DNA of 64,000 bases from JANNVK01 sp031414415 (lineage in GTDB: Bacteria > Acidobacteriota > Blastocatellia > Pyrinomonadales > Pyrinomonadaceae), in NCBI GenBank assembly GCA_031414415.1, contig JANNVK010000148.1, positions 28,961 to 92,960 on the forward strand. The letters run 5' to 3'. Of this stretch, positions 8,161 to 15,242 are shown piece after piece. The position numbers and the translations under genes were made by a program. A model generated the notes under the pieces. The model made no database searches. It was not told the origin of the DNA and saw only the letters and a list, made by a program, of their open reading frames with translations. How positions within the stretch are numbered: the stretch's first letter is position 1; each line of letters opens with the position of its first letter.

Positions 8161-8766
8161 CTAAAATATTTCTTTCACATTACAATTTTCAATTTCATAT
8201 TTCAACCCGCAATCACAAGCAACGTCTTTCTTATCAATACTTTCATCAAACTTATAAAAAAGCTGTCCACACTTACAAACCGCACCAAACGAACGTGCCG
8301 GCGAACCAATCACCAAATGAAAATCGGGAACATCTTTCGTCACCAGCGAACCCATTCCAACCATTGCCCAGCGTCCGATGGTTAGATCGTTGCCGATTGT
8401 GCAGCCGGCACCGATGGTCGCACCTTCACGGACGAGAGTTTTTAGCGTGTGTTCATCAGGCTCAGACGGTCGCAAGGTTTTCAGATCAGGAAATGTCGCA
8501 CGCGGAAAACGGTCATTGGTAAACGTTGTGGCAGCAGAAATCATTACGCCGTCTTCAATCGTCACTTCGGCACAGATATAAACCATCGCGTTGATTTTTA
8601 CCCGGTTGCCGATTTTCACGTCGTAAGCGATATAACTCTTTTCGCCGACGATACATTCTTCGCCGATGCTCGCACCGTGACGAATATGGACGTTATCCCA
8701 AACGCTTGTGCCTTCGCCGATTGAGACGTTTTCTTCGATAATTGCTGTTGGATGGATTTTAGTCAT
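8161..8766 (-). CDS. WbpD/WlbB-like sugar N-acetyltransferase (left-handed beta helix)
   Basis: A 201-residue protein made mostly of hexapeptide repeats: IHPTAIIEENVSIGEGTSVWD, VHIRHGASIGEECIVGE, YICAEVTIEDGVMIS, and REGATIGAGCTIGNDLTIG. ATTFTNDRFPRA is a family hallmark in acetyltransferases that act on UDP-2-acetamido-3-amino-2,3-dideoxy-glucuronate. The C-terminal ~40 residues hold CKCGQLFY and CDCGLKYE, likely a small zinc site. With the neighbouring oxidoreductase and aminotransferase it fits the third step of the UDP-diacetamido-uronic acid route. The stop codon lies at the edge of a CACAGAT repeat, so the last residues border that element. Confidence 0.85.
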   Translation of the reverse strand: MTKIHPTAIIEENVSIGEGTSVWDNVHIRHGASIGEECIVGEKSYIAYDVKIGNRVKINAMVYICAEVTIEDGVMISAATTFTNDRFPRATFPDLKTLRPSEPDEHTLKTLVREGATIGAGCTIGNDLTIGRWAMVGMGSLVTKDVPDFHLVIGSPARSFGAVCKCGQLFYKFDESIDKKDVACDCGLKYEIENCNVKEIF

Positions 8767-8804
8767 AGAATTTTCTTCCCCGAAAAGAATACAAAAAAAG
8801 AATT

Positions 8805-8957
8805 TTTAGCCACAGATTTACACTGATAAACGCAGATTTAAGAAAGGTAAATCAAATTATTTTTTATCCTGTTTTTATCCGTGTGCATCTGTGTAAATCT
8901 GTGGCTAAGTTTCTTTTCTTATTTTGTGTCTTTTCGTGTTTGTTCGTGGCTAACCTA
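8805..8957. repeat. Dispersed palindromic repeat, CACAGAT type plus half of a CACGAA type
   Basis: The element opens with TTTTTAGCCACAGATTTACA, closes with the inverted end CATCTGTGTAAATCTGTGGC at about 8885-8905, and is followed by TGTCTTTTCGTGTTTGTTCG and GGCTAA, a half copy of the second (CACGAA) family. It fills the gap between the acetyltransferase start and the oxidoreductase stop. Confidence 0.8.
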
Positions 8958-10016
8958 TTTCTTCGCTGTATCGCTTTTCTCAATCACCGTTTGCCACAGA
9001 TTTTGATTAAGCGATTTATACGCGGCTTCGATTACCTGAACCGATGCGAGTGCGTCAGCAGGTTTGATGAGCAATTCTTCTTCGCCTTTTAACGCTTTTG
9101 AAAAATTCTCAATTTTACCTTTGAACGATGCAACTTTGTCGTAGCCTGAGCCGAAAACTGTCCAATCAGGCGACGAATTTAGTTTGTATTTCGATTCTCG
9201 CCAGCCGATGTGGAGCGTTCCGCCGGTGCCGTAAACGCTGATAAAATTGGGCAATTCTTTGTTGATTCCCCAAGTTAGATCGACGCTTGCAGTAATTCCG
9301 CTTTTTGTTTTCGCCAATAATTTTACGTTTTCATCAACCGATAAATCTTGCGTGGAACCTGCTTCGACCGCCAAAATTGATTCAATACCGCCGAGGAAAA
9401 ATCGGATAATATCAACCGAATGCGTGCCGTTATCAATCAAAACGCCGCCGCCGGAAATTTCAGCATCAGAATTCCAACGCTTCGACATATCGACTTTCGC
9501 CGTGAACGCATTTTCAAACTGGACGACATCGCCCAAAATTCCCGATGCGACAATTCCTTTCGCCGTAATCACATCATCGCAATAGCGAAATTTTGAAGCC
9601 ATCGTGAATTGAACGCCGTTTTTCTCGGCTGTGGCAATCATTGTTTCAGCTTCGGCAACCGAAACACACAAAGGTTTTTCGCACAAAACAGGCGTTCCGC
9701 GTTCCATAAAATAGCACGCAATTTCAGGATGCGATTTCGGCGGTGTGCAAATAATTACCGCGTCAAGTGTCTCGTTTTCAGCAAGAGTTTTGTAATCAGA
9801 ATAAGCCTTTCCGCCGACAATTTCCGCCAACGCTTTCGCCGATTCTTCACGCACATCAGCGATTGCAACTAATTGACAAAGCTCACTTTGCGTAAATGCT
9901 TGGGCGTATGCTTGGGCAATTCCGCCCGCTCCGATCAAGCCGAAACGCAAAGGCGACGCGGTGACAGGGAGACGCGGTGACGCGGAGATTTCTTTGTTGA
10001 ACTCTTTGTTTTCCAT
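8955..10016 (-). CDS. Gfo/Idh/MocA-family sugar oxidoreductase (WbpB/WlbA-like)
   Basis: A 353-residue NAD(P)-dependent oxidoreductase. The Rossmann motif is RFGLIGAGGIAQAYAQAF; the family motif CEKPLCVSVAEAE follows CTPPKSHPEIA, with the conserved EKP lysine. The C-terminal domain holds GGGVLIDNGTHSVDIIRFFLG, with the usual H for catalysis. In the WbpB/WlbA reaction, C3 of UDP-N-acetylglucosaminuronate is oxidised before transamination; neighbours support this but substrate is inferred. I took the ATG at 10016; the longer frame begins in repeat DNA. Even so, residues about 9-22 (ISASPRLPVTASPLRFG) are encoded by a GACGCGGTGACAGGG-type dispersed repeat. Confidence 0.83.
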   Translation of the reverse strand: MENKEFNKEISASPRLPVTASPLRFGLIGAGGIAQAYAQAFTQSELCQLVAIADVREESAKALAEIVGGKAYSDYKTLAENETLDAVIICTPPKSHPEIACYFMERGTPVLCEKPLCVSVAEAETMIATAEKNGVQFTMASKFRYCDDVITAKGIVASGILGDVVQFENAFTAKVDMSKRWNSDAEISGGGVLIDNGTHSVDIIRFFLGGIESILAVEAGSTQDLSVDENVKLLAKTKSGITASVDLTWGINKELPNFISVYGTGGTLHIGWRESKYKLNSSPDWTVFGSGYDKVASFKGKIENFSKALKGEEELLIKPADALASVQVIEAAYKSLNQNLWQTVIEKSDTAKK

Positions 10017-10115
10017 AATTTTTATTTGACTGCTTAAATTTAATTTTGACAATTTGATTTTCTCGCCGCGTCTCCGTGTCACCACTTCGCCCCGTCGCAA
10101 AAACTCTGCGTCGCA
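10017..10115. repeat. Intergenic GTCTCCGTGTCACC-type dispersed repeat
   Basis: The bases at about 10060-10100 (CGCCGCGTCTCCGTGTCACC, then ACTTCGCCCCGTCGC) are the inverted counterpart of the GGTGACAGGGAGACGCGG copy at 9953-9990 inside the oxidoreductase gene. A third relative is at 10541-10600 in the aminotransferase gene. Confidence 0.65.
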
Positions 10116-10493
10116 TTACTTAATTATCCATTTATCGGGGTTGTTAATCATATTGACTAATTGCCCGATAACCAAATCATACTTTGAATCTAAATCATTA
10201 AATTTCGCTTCGGACATATACCCGCAACGATGCGAAAATTCTAACCAAACGCGAGTTTCTTCGGCTTCGGTTTCACAGTCAGAAAGTTTGCTGACAAAAT
10301 GTGCTTGATAGCGACGTTTTCGCCAAGCCTCAGCCAGATTTGCACAAACTGAACGAGAAGAACGCCTCATTTGGTCAACCATTGAATACTTTTCTTCAGC
10401 CGGATAATTTTTGGTCATCTCAAAAATCTCCATCGCCAATTCAAATGCCGATTGATAAACCCGCAACTCTCTGTAACTGCGAATTGAAGCCAT
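10116..10493 (-). CDS. Four-helix-bundle protein (23S rRNA intervening-sequence family), second copy
   Basis: A 125-residue helical protein with the family pattern YRELRVYQSAFELAMEIFEM, then DQMRRSSRSVCANLAEAWRK, then FVSKLSDCETEAEETRVWLEF. It is clearly the same family as the gene at 5730-6077 but only distantly similar, so it is not a recent duplicate. Function is unknown. It lies 9 bp downstream of the aminotransferase on the same strand and is followed by a dispersed repeat. I read it as a passenger in the polysaccharide operon, though co-transcription means it could be expressed with the pathway. Confidence 0.85.
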   Translation of the reverse strand: MASIRSYRELRVYQSAFELAMEIFEMTKNYPAEEKYSMVDQMRRSSRSVCANLAEAWRKRRYQAHFVSKLSDCETEAEETRVWLEFSHRCGYMSEAKFNDLDSKYDLVIGQLVNMINNPDKWIIK

Positions 10494-10502
10494 AAGTTAA
10501 AA

Positions 10503-11816
10503 TTATTGACACGAAACTTTTCCGCAAACCACGCAATTCTCTTCTCCGTCTCTCACCATCTCCGCATCTCCGTGTCGTATTTCTCCGTCTCCGCGTCGAG
10601 TTGTTTCAACGGCTTCACGGATTGAATCAGCCAAAAATATCGCGTGTTCTTCCGTATATTTTTCATTTATCGGCAAAACTAAAACATCGTGCAAGCCTTT
10701 AATCGTGCCTTGAAAATTGTCGTCGTTGTAATCAACGGCTTCGGGACGTGCCAAATTGAACGGAAAATGCGAATCGCCGAGTGTGTTTTGATCGCGGAAA
10801 ACCATACATTTATACGCCGGTTTGACGACATATCGCGGGGCGGAAGCAACATCATAAACTTTCAACGCTTTTGCCAGACCGACCGAACCGTCGGCGATTT
10901 TTGTATCATCAACCCGCAAGCAATATTTCCAATAAACGTGCGTTGCGTTTGCGGCAGGTTTGTAAACTTCGATGCCGTCAATATCGTTGAGTTTTTCGTC
11001 TAAAATCTTCGCCATTTTTTGCCGTTGAGCAACGCAAGCATCAAGTTTTTTCAGTTGTTCGCACGCCAAAGCCGCTTGTAATTCGGTCATTCTGTAATTC
11101 AGAGCGATAAAATAATGATCGGGATTTGGATCACCGTAACCCCACGCTTTGTTGATGCAAAGATAAAGTTTACGAGCCAATTCATCGTCGTTTGTCACGA
11201 CAATTCCGCCTTCGCCCGTGGTCATATGTTTGCCTTGTTGGAACGAAAATGCCCCGATCTTCCCAATCGTGCCGACATATTTTCCGTCAACCGTCGCCAG
11301 CGGAGATTGTGCCGTATCTTCAATTACCGGAATGCCGCGAGCATCGGCAAGTTCCATAATCGGCTTCATATCGCACGGATTTCCGAAAAGATGCGTCACG
11401 ATAATCGCCTTTGTTTTCGGTGATAAAACTTTTTCGATTGTTTGTGCCGTAACATTCAAAGTTTTTGGGCAAACGTCCGCAAAAACCGGAATCGCACCTT
11501 GATAAACGATTGGCGTTAAAGCTCCCATATCGGTAATCGAAGTTGTGATAATTTCATCGCCCGGATTCGGGTTAATCGCCGCGATTGCAACGTGAACCGC
11601 CGCCGAACCTGAGTTGCACGCGTAAGCATATTTCACGCCCATTCGCTTGGCAAATTCTGTTTCGAGTTGTTTGCCAAACTTGCCTTTGGTCGTGATTAAA
11701 ACGCCTGTTTGCAACACTTCCGTAACTGCGGCGATTTCTTCCGCACCGAAAGTTCTGCCGGAAATGTCCTGATCCGATGGTAATTTGATGTTTTCTTTTT
11801 CTACTGCTGATGTCAT
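10503..11816 (-). CDS. DegT/DnrJ/EryC1-family aminotransferase (WbpE-like)
   Basis: A 437-residue PLP enzyme that transfers an amino group to a nucleotide keto-sugar. Key parts are CNSGSAAVHVAI (phosphate-binding turn), VIEDTAQSP (Asp that contacts the pyridine nitrogen), and SFQQGKHMTTGEGG, whose Lys should form the internal aldimine. In this operon it is best placed as the 3-aminotransferase of the UDP-diacetamido-uronate route. The C-terminus is unusual: residues about 405-425 (ETTRRGDGEIRHGDAEMVRD) are encoded by a TCTCCGTCTCTCACC-type repeat, and the protein then ends in the cysteine-rich CVVCGKVSCQ. The cysteine tail is beyond the normal domain and could bind a metal. Confidence 0.86.
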   Translation of the reverse strand: MTSAVEKENIKLPSDQDISGRTFGAEEIAAVTEVLQTGVLITTKGKFGKQLETEFAKRMGVKYAYACNSGSAAVHVAIAAINPNPGDEIITTSITDMGALTPIVYQGAIPVFADVCPKTLNVTAQTIEKVLSPKTKAIIVTHLFGNPCDMKPIMELADARGIPVIEDTAQSPLATVDGKYVGTIGKIGAFSFQQGKHMTTGEGGIVVTNDDELARKLYLCINKAWGYGDPNPDHYFIALNYRMTELQAALACEQLKKLDACVAQRQKMAKILDEKLNDIDGIEVYKPAANATHVYWKYCLRVDDTKIADGSVGLAKALKVYDVASAPRYVVKPAYKCMVFRDQNTLGDSHFPFNLARPEAVDYNDDNFQGTIKGLHDVLVLPINEKYTEEHAIFLADSIREAVETTRRGDGEIRHGDAEMVRDGEENCVVCGKVSCQ

Positions 11817-11918
11817 AAGATTATTAATTATTAATTGTTAATGTTTAATTGTTAATTGTTAATTGTTAATTTGATTGGTTTTGTTTTTAATTAACAATTA
11901 ACCATTGATAATTAACAA
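11817..11918. repeat. AATTGTTAATT tandem low-complexity repeat
   Basis: The gap upstream of the aminotransferase is built from TTAATTGTTAATG-like units (for example TTAATTGTTAATTGTTAATT) followed by an inverted block AATTAACAATTAACCATTG. A remnant of the same family occurs at about 35461-35484. No promoter can be picked out in it. Confidence 0.8.
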
Positions 11919-13589
11919 TTATCTTTCATTCTTTTCCTCAGTTAAAACAGGTTTAATCTTCTCTTTTTTCCCAAAAAATCTTTGTTTTGAGAGCTTTGAA
12001 AGTAGTTTTAAGTGTCCGAAAATCGTGCTTACCGTTTTCATTTTTGAAAATCCAAACAAACGAACTTCTAAAACTGCAGGAAATTCGACAATTTTTCCGC
12101 CTGATAAGTCTAATCTTCCCAACATTTCCGCGACTCCAAGAAAACCTTTTTCCTCAATTGGCAGATTTACAACTGACGATTTTCGATAAACTCTGAAACA
12201 ACTCGTAAACGTCGAAAGTTTTGTGTGCAAAGTTCTCGCGTAAAGAAACGACGCACCTTTTGAAAGAAATAAACGCCAACTTGGAACATTCCGCACGCCA
12301 CCGTTTTTATGATAAGGCGAAGCTGTAACCATATCAACGCCATCAGTTAGCAACGGAACCATTTTCGCTAATTCGTGCGGATCGTAGGTGCAATCGCAAT
12401 CCATTGAGCAGACAATTTCGGTTTTGGCTTCACGCAACCCTGTCATTATTCCAGCCGCAACGCCTTGATTTGATTCGTGTTTGACGATTTTGACATTTTC
12501 TTTTTTACCGAAAAGTTCGTGCAAAATATTCAGCGTATTATCTTTGCTGCAATCATCAACAAAAATAAAATTTGGTTCATATTTTTCGCTCAATTCCTCT
12601 TCCACACTTCGCAGCGTATTGGCTAAATATGGCAAAGCAGCTTCTTCATTATAACAAGGAATGACGATTGTGATTGCAGATTGCGGATTGTGGATTGCGG
12701 ATTTCTGAATTTCGACACGACTTCGGACTTCGGACTTTGGACTTTGGACTTCGGCTTCGATTCCTAAAAACTCACTAACTGTTGTAAATCCATACTTTTG
12801 TAAGACTTCTTTGATAATCCATTCCATTTTGTCGAGCTTGCGATAATGGCGGATTTGATTAAATTTTGAAGCTGCGTTAATTCGCGGTTGTTCAGGATCA
12901 ATTTCCCAAACGTGAAAATACATCACAAAAGGTTCTTCGTATTTTTGCGTCCAATTTTTGACCAAATTCCGCATCAATGTATATGGAATTTGGCGGAAAT
13001 AATTTCCGCCGGAAATTGGTAAAAGTCCGAAACCGATGTTGCGAGTTGAGTAAGGAAATTCCCAAATTGCTTTGCCGTTTGCGTGAATTTGATGTGAAAA
13101 ACGTTTGTTTTTGTTGTCCTTTCGCGTTGGCAAAAAAGATGCGTCATAAACAAATCCTTCTTCGGCTAAAACATCAAAAATCCACGAATCTTTTTCGTAA
13201 TTTAACTTTTCCGCACTTCGATAACCGACAACTTTTTGCCCGCAAGCATTTTCTAACGCCTGATTTGTGCGACGCAAATCTTCACGAAATTCTTCGTTGG
13301 TTAAGTTCTTTAAACTGCGATGATAAAACCCACGAGATGCAACTTCGTGTCCGCGAGCAACAATTTCACGAATCAATTTCGGGTTTTGTTCGGCAATCCA
13401 ACCAAGCACAAAAAAAGTGGCTTTAGTCTTTAGTTCGTCAAGTAAATCTAATGTTTTGAGTGTGTTGCGTTCGTAACGAGGCTCAAAATTTGCCCAATTT
13501 CGTTGCTGAATCAAATTTTCAAACGCACCGACATGAAAGTAATCTTCTACCAAAATTGTGAGTATATGATTTTGAGACTTATTTTCCAT
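11919..13589 (-). CDS. Fusion: XrtA-type polysaccharide deacetylase + family 2 glycosyltransferase
   Basis: A 556-residue two-domain protein. Residues 1-275 are a NodB-type deacetylase of the exosortase-associated subtype (LTILVEDYFHVGAFEN, GHEVASRGFYHRSL, YRSAEKLNYEKDSW, and a C-terminal YFHVWEIDPEQPRI). Residues about 308-550 are a GT2 glycosyltransferase (ITIVIPCYNEEAALP, FIFVDDCSKDNT, SMDCDCTYDP as the DxD region). The linker at 276-307 (VQSPKSEVRSRVEIQKSAIH..) is encoded by two low-complexity intergenic-type repeats at 12669-12760. Separate genes of these kinds are common neighbours in exopolysaccharide clusters; here they are joined. The start overlaps the 3' end of the epimerase by 11 bp. 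Confidence 0.88.
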   Translation of the reverse strand: MENKSQNHILTILVEDYFHVGAFENLIQQRNWANFEPRYERNTLKTLDLLDELKTKATFFVLGWIAEQNPKLIREIVARGHEVASRGFYHRSLKNLTNEEFREDLRRTNQALENACGQKVVGYRSAEKLNYEKDSWIFDVLAEEGFVYDASFLPTRKDNKNKRFSHQIHANGKAIWEFPYSTRNIGFGLLPISGGNYFRQIPYTLMRNLVKNWTQKYEEPFVMYFHVWEIDPEQPRINAASKFNQIRHYRKLDKMEWIIKEVLQKYGFTTVSEFLGIEAEVQSPKSEVRSRVEIQKSAIHNPQSAITIVIPCYNEEAALPYLANTLRSVEEELSEKYEPNFIFVDDCSKDNTLNILHELFGKKENVKIVKHESNQGVAAGIMTGLREAKTEIVCSMDCDCTYDPHELAKMVPLLTDGVDMVTASPYHKNGGVRNVPSWRLFLSKGASFLYARTLHTKLSTFTSCFRVYRKSSVVNLPIEEKGFLGVAEMLGRLDLSGGKIVEFPAVLEVRLFGFSKMKTVSTIFGHLKLLSKLSKQRFFGKKEKIKPVLTEEKNER

Positions 13590-14712
13590 TAGCTAAAACT
13601 TCGGCGATTCGCGTTGCTGCTTTTCCGTCGCCGAAGGGATTTTGAACTTTTTTCACGGATTTTATCCAAGTATCAACTCCGTAATTTTCTTCAAGAAGAT
13701 TATACAATCGATTCGAATTTCCGCCTACCAGTTTTGCAAATCTTGCCTCAATTGCTTCGGGTCTTTCGGTATTTTCGCGAAGAATTAATAAAGGTTTGCC
13801 CAAACTTGGTGCTTCTTCGTGAACGCCGCCAGAATCAGAAACAATTAACCAGGCTTTTTTCATCAACGCAATGAAATCGTGATAATCCGTCGGTTCAATC
13901 AGAAAAACTCGTTCCTGTTCACCCAAAATTTCTTTAGTAATAGTTTGAACATTCGGATTTGGATGAACGGGAAAAATGAGGCAAGTATCCTCACGCTTCT
14001 TAATAAAACAACTAATCGAGCGTAAATTCCCAGACATTGTTTCACCAAAACTTTCGCGACGATGAGTTGTGAGCAAAATTCGTTTTAAGCCTTTTGTCGA
14101 TTCGATAAGATCAAGGAGTTTTTTGCTTGGCTCCCAGTTTTTAGCGATGAAATTGAGTGAATCTACAACAGGATTTCCCGTAACAAAAATTTTTTCCATC
14201 GGCACGCCTTCATTCATCAAATTTTTTCGATTTTTCTCGGTTGCTGCGAAATGAAAACTTGCTATTTTCGATATTAATTGCCGATTCATTTCTTCTGGAA
14301 AAGGAGAATTTATATCACCCGAACGCAATCCAGCCTCGACGTGTGCAACCTTAATTTTGCGATTAAATCCGGCAAATGCACCTGCAAGTGCCGTTGTTGT
14401 ATCGCCTTGAACAACTATTACGTCAGGTTTTTCTTTGTCAAGAATCGCGTCAAGCCTGTTTAAAACTTTACCCGCTATCATATTTGGTGTTTGATTGTTA
14501 GTCCCAACTTTTAAGTTATAATCAATTTTTAGATGAAATATTTTCAAGAAAGGCTTGAGCAAAGTCGTGTGCTGATTTGAAGAAACAACGCAAGTTTCGA
14601 TAGTTTGAATGGTTCGCAACGCAGCAATTACTGGTGCAAGTTTGATTACTTCCGGACGTGTTCCGAAAAGAATTAATATTTTTTGTTTTGCCTGCATATT
14701 ATAAGATTTCAA
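13579..14712 (-). CDS. wecB: UDP-N-acetylglucosamine 2-epimerase (WecB/WbpI type)
   Basis: A 377-residue non-hydrolysing epimerase. It shows LILFGTRPEVIKLAPVI at the N-terminus, VVQGDTTTALAGAF, KVAHVEAGLRSGD, and SDSGGVHEEAPSLGKP with ENTERPE, the complete family set. The enzyme interconverts the gluco and manno forms of UDP-HexNAc. In the WbpI context the substrate would be UDP-2,3-diacetamido-glucuronate instead of UDP-GlcNAc; sequence alone does not separate the two. It is the first gene of the minus-strand cluster. Two starts are possible, five codons apart (14712 and 14697). The C-terminus overlaps the deacetylase-glycosyltransferase gene by 11 bp, so translation is probably coupled. Confidence 0.93.
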   Translation of the reverse strand: MKSYNMQAKQKILILFGTRPEVIKLAPVIAALRTIQTIETCVVSSNQHTTLLKPFLKIFHLKIDYNLKVGTNNQTPNMIAGKVLNRLDAILDKEKPDVIVVQGDTTTALAGAFAGFNRKIKVAHVEAGLRSGDINSPFPEEMNRQLISKIASFHFAATEKNRKNLMNEGVPMEKIFVTGNPVVDSLNFIAKNWEPSKKLLDLIESTKGLKRILLTTHRRESFGETMSGNLRSISCFIKKREDTCLIFPVHPNPNVQTITKEILGEQERVFLIEPTDYHDFIALMKKAWLIVSDSGGVHEEAPSLGKPLLILRENTERPEAIEARFAKLVGGNSNRLYNLLEENYGVDTWIKSVKKVQNPFGDGKAATRIAEVLANGK

Positions 14713-14750
14713 AGCAATAAATTTTTGATTTTAGTTTGAATATTAGACGC

Positions 14751-14797
14751 AAAAAAAAACACAATTTGCAAGATAATCGGCAAATTGTGCTTTTTTT
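14751..14797 (-). terminator. Rho-independent terminator after the ferredoxin gene
   Basis: A perfect 10-bp stem, CACAATTTGC at 14760-14769 and GCAAATTGTG at 14780-14789, is flanked by nine A on the left (14751-14759) and seven T on the right. Reading the minus strand it ends in a long U run and lies just past the ferredoxin stop. The T run on the other side means it could also work in the plus direction. Confidence 0.85.
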
Positions 14798-14814
14798 AAG
14801 ATTTTCAAATTTGT

Positions 14815-15111
14815 TTATTCTGGCGAACCTTTGCACCCACTCGCAAAAAGTGCAGGTTGTTTTGTGCTGATAATCGGATAATTTTCAGCTTCGGCATTTA
14901 ATTCTGTCCATTCTGCATATTCTTCGGGCAGCGACATATCTGAAAAAATAGCTTCGACAGGACATTCCGGCAAGCAAGCATCGCAGTCGATGCAGTTATC
15001 CGGATTAATATAAAGTCGATCAGTAAGTTCGTGAAAAGCCTCGACCGGGCAAACCGCCGCACAATCGGTGTATTTACATTCCACACAAGGTTCAGTTACG
15101 ATATAGGTCAT
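14815..15111 (-). CDS. fdxA: Seven-iron (3Fe-4S/4Fe-4S) bacterial ferredoxin
   Basis: A 98-residue electron carrier. The N-terminus MTYIVTEPCVECKYTDCAAVCPV gives the first cluster ligands with the extra spacing typical of 7Fe ferredoxins, and NCIDCDACLPECPVEAIF gives the second CxxCxxCxxxCP set. The C-terminal acidic region (EEYAEWTELNAEAENYP) matches the extension seen in Azotobacter/Thermus-type ferredoxins. GAGGAG lies upstream of the ATG. It is a single-gene unit: its own promoter faces left in the gap with glpX, and a strong terminator follows it. The redox partner cannot be inferred from neighbours. Confidence 0.93.
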   Translation of the reverse strand: MTYIVTEPCVECKYTDCAAVCPVEAFHELTDRLYINPDNCIDCDACLPECPVEAIFSDMSLPEEYAEWTELNAEAENYPIISTKQPALFASGCKGSPE

Positions 15112-15146
15112 TCTAAAAAAATCTCCTCACACGTTTAAAAGAAAAA

Positions 15147-15174
15147 ATATTACTATAAAAGGATAACTTGTCAA
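15147..15174 (-). promoter_or_regulatory. Sigma-70-like promoter for the ferredoxin gene
   Basis: Read on the minus strand, TTGACA (15174-15169) is followed after 16 bases by TAATAT (15152-15147), about 36 bases before the ATG. The same region contains CTTGTC..GACAAG (15168-15190), an inverted repeat overlapping the -35 that could be an operator. This is a consensus match only. Confidence 0.5.
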
Positions 15175-15242
15175 TTGAGCATAGACAAGTGTTAGAATGC
15201 CATCATCAAATTTATTGAAACTTTTTTGGGAAAATAACAAAT

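Noticed and set aside
14751..14797. Treating the hairpin as part of a riboswitch for glpX
   Set aside because: It lies after the ferredoxin stop and 445 bp from glpX, and has the stem plus U-run form of a plain terminator.
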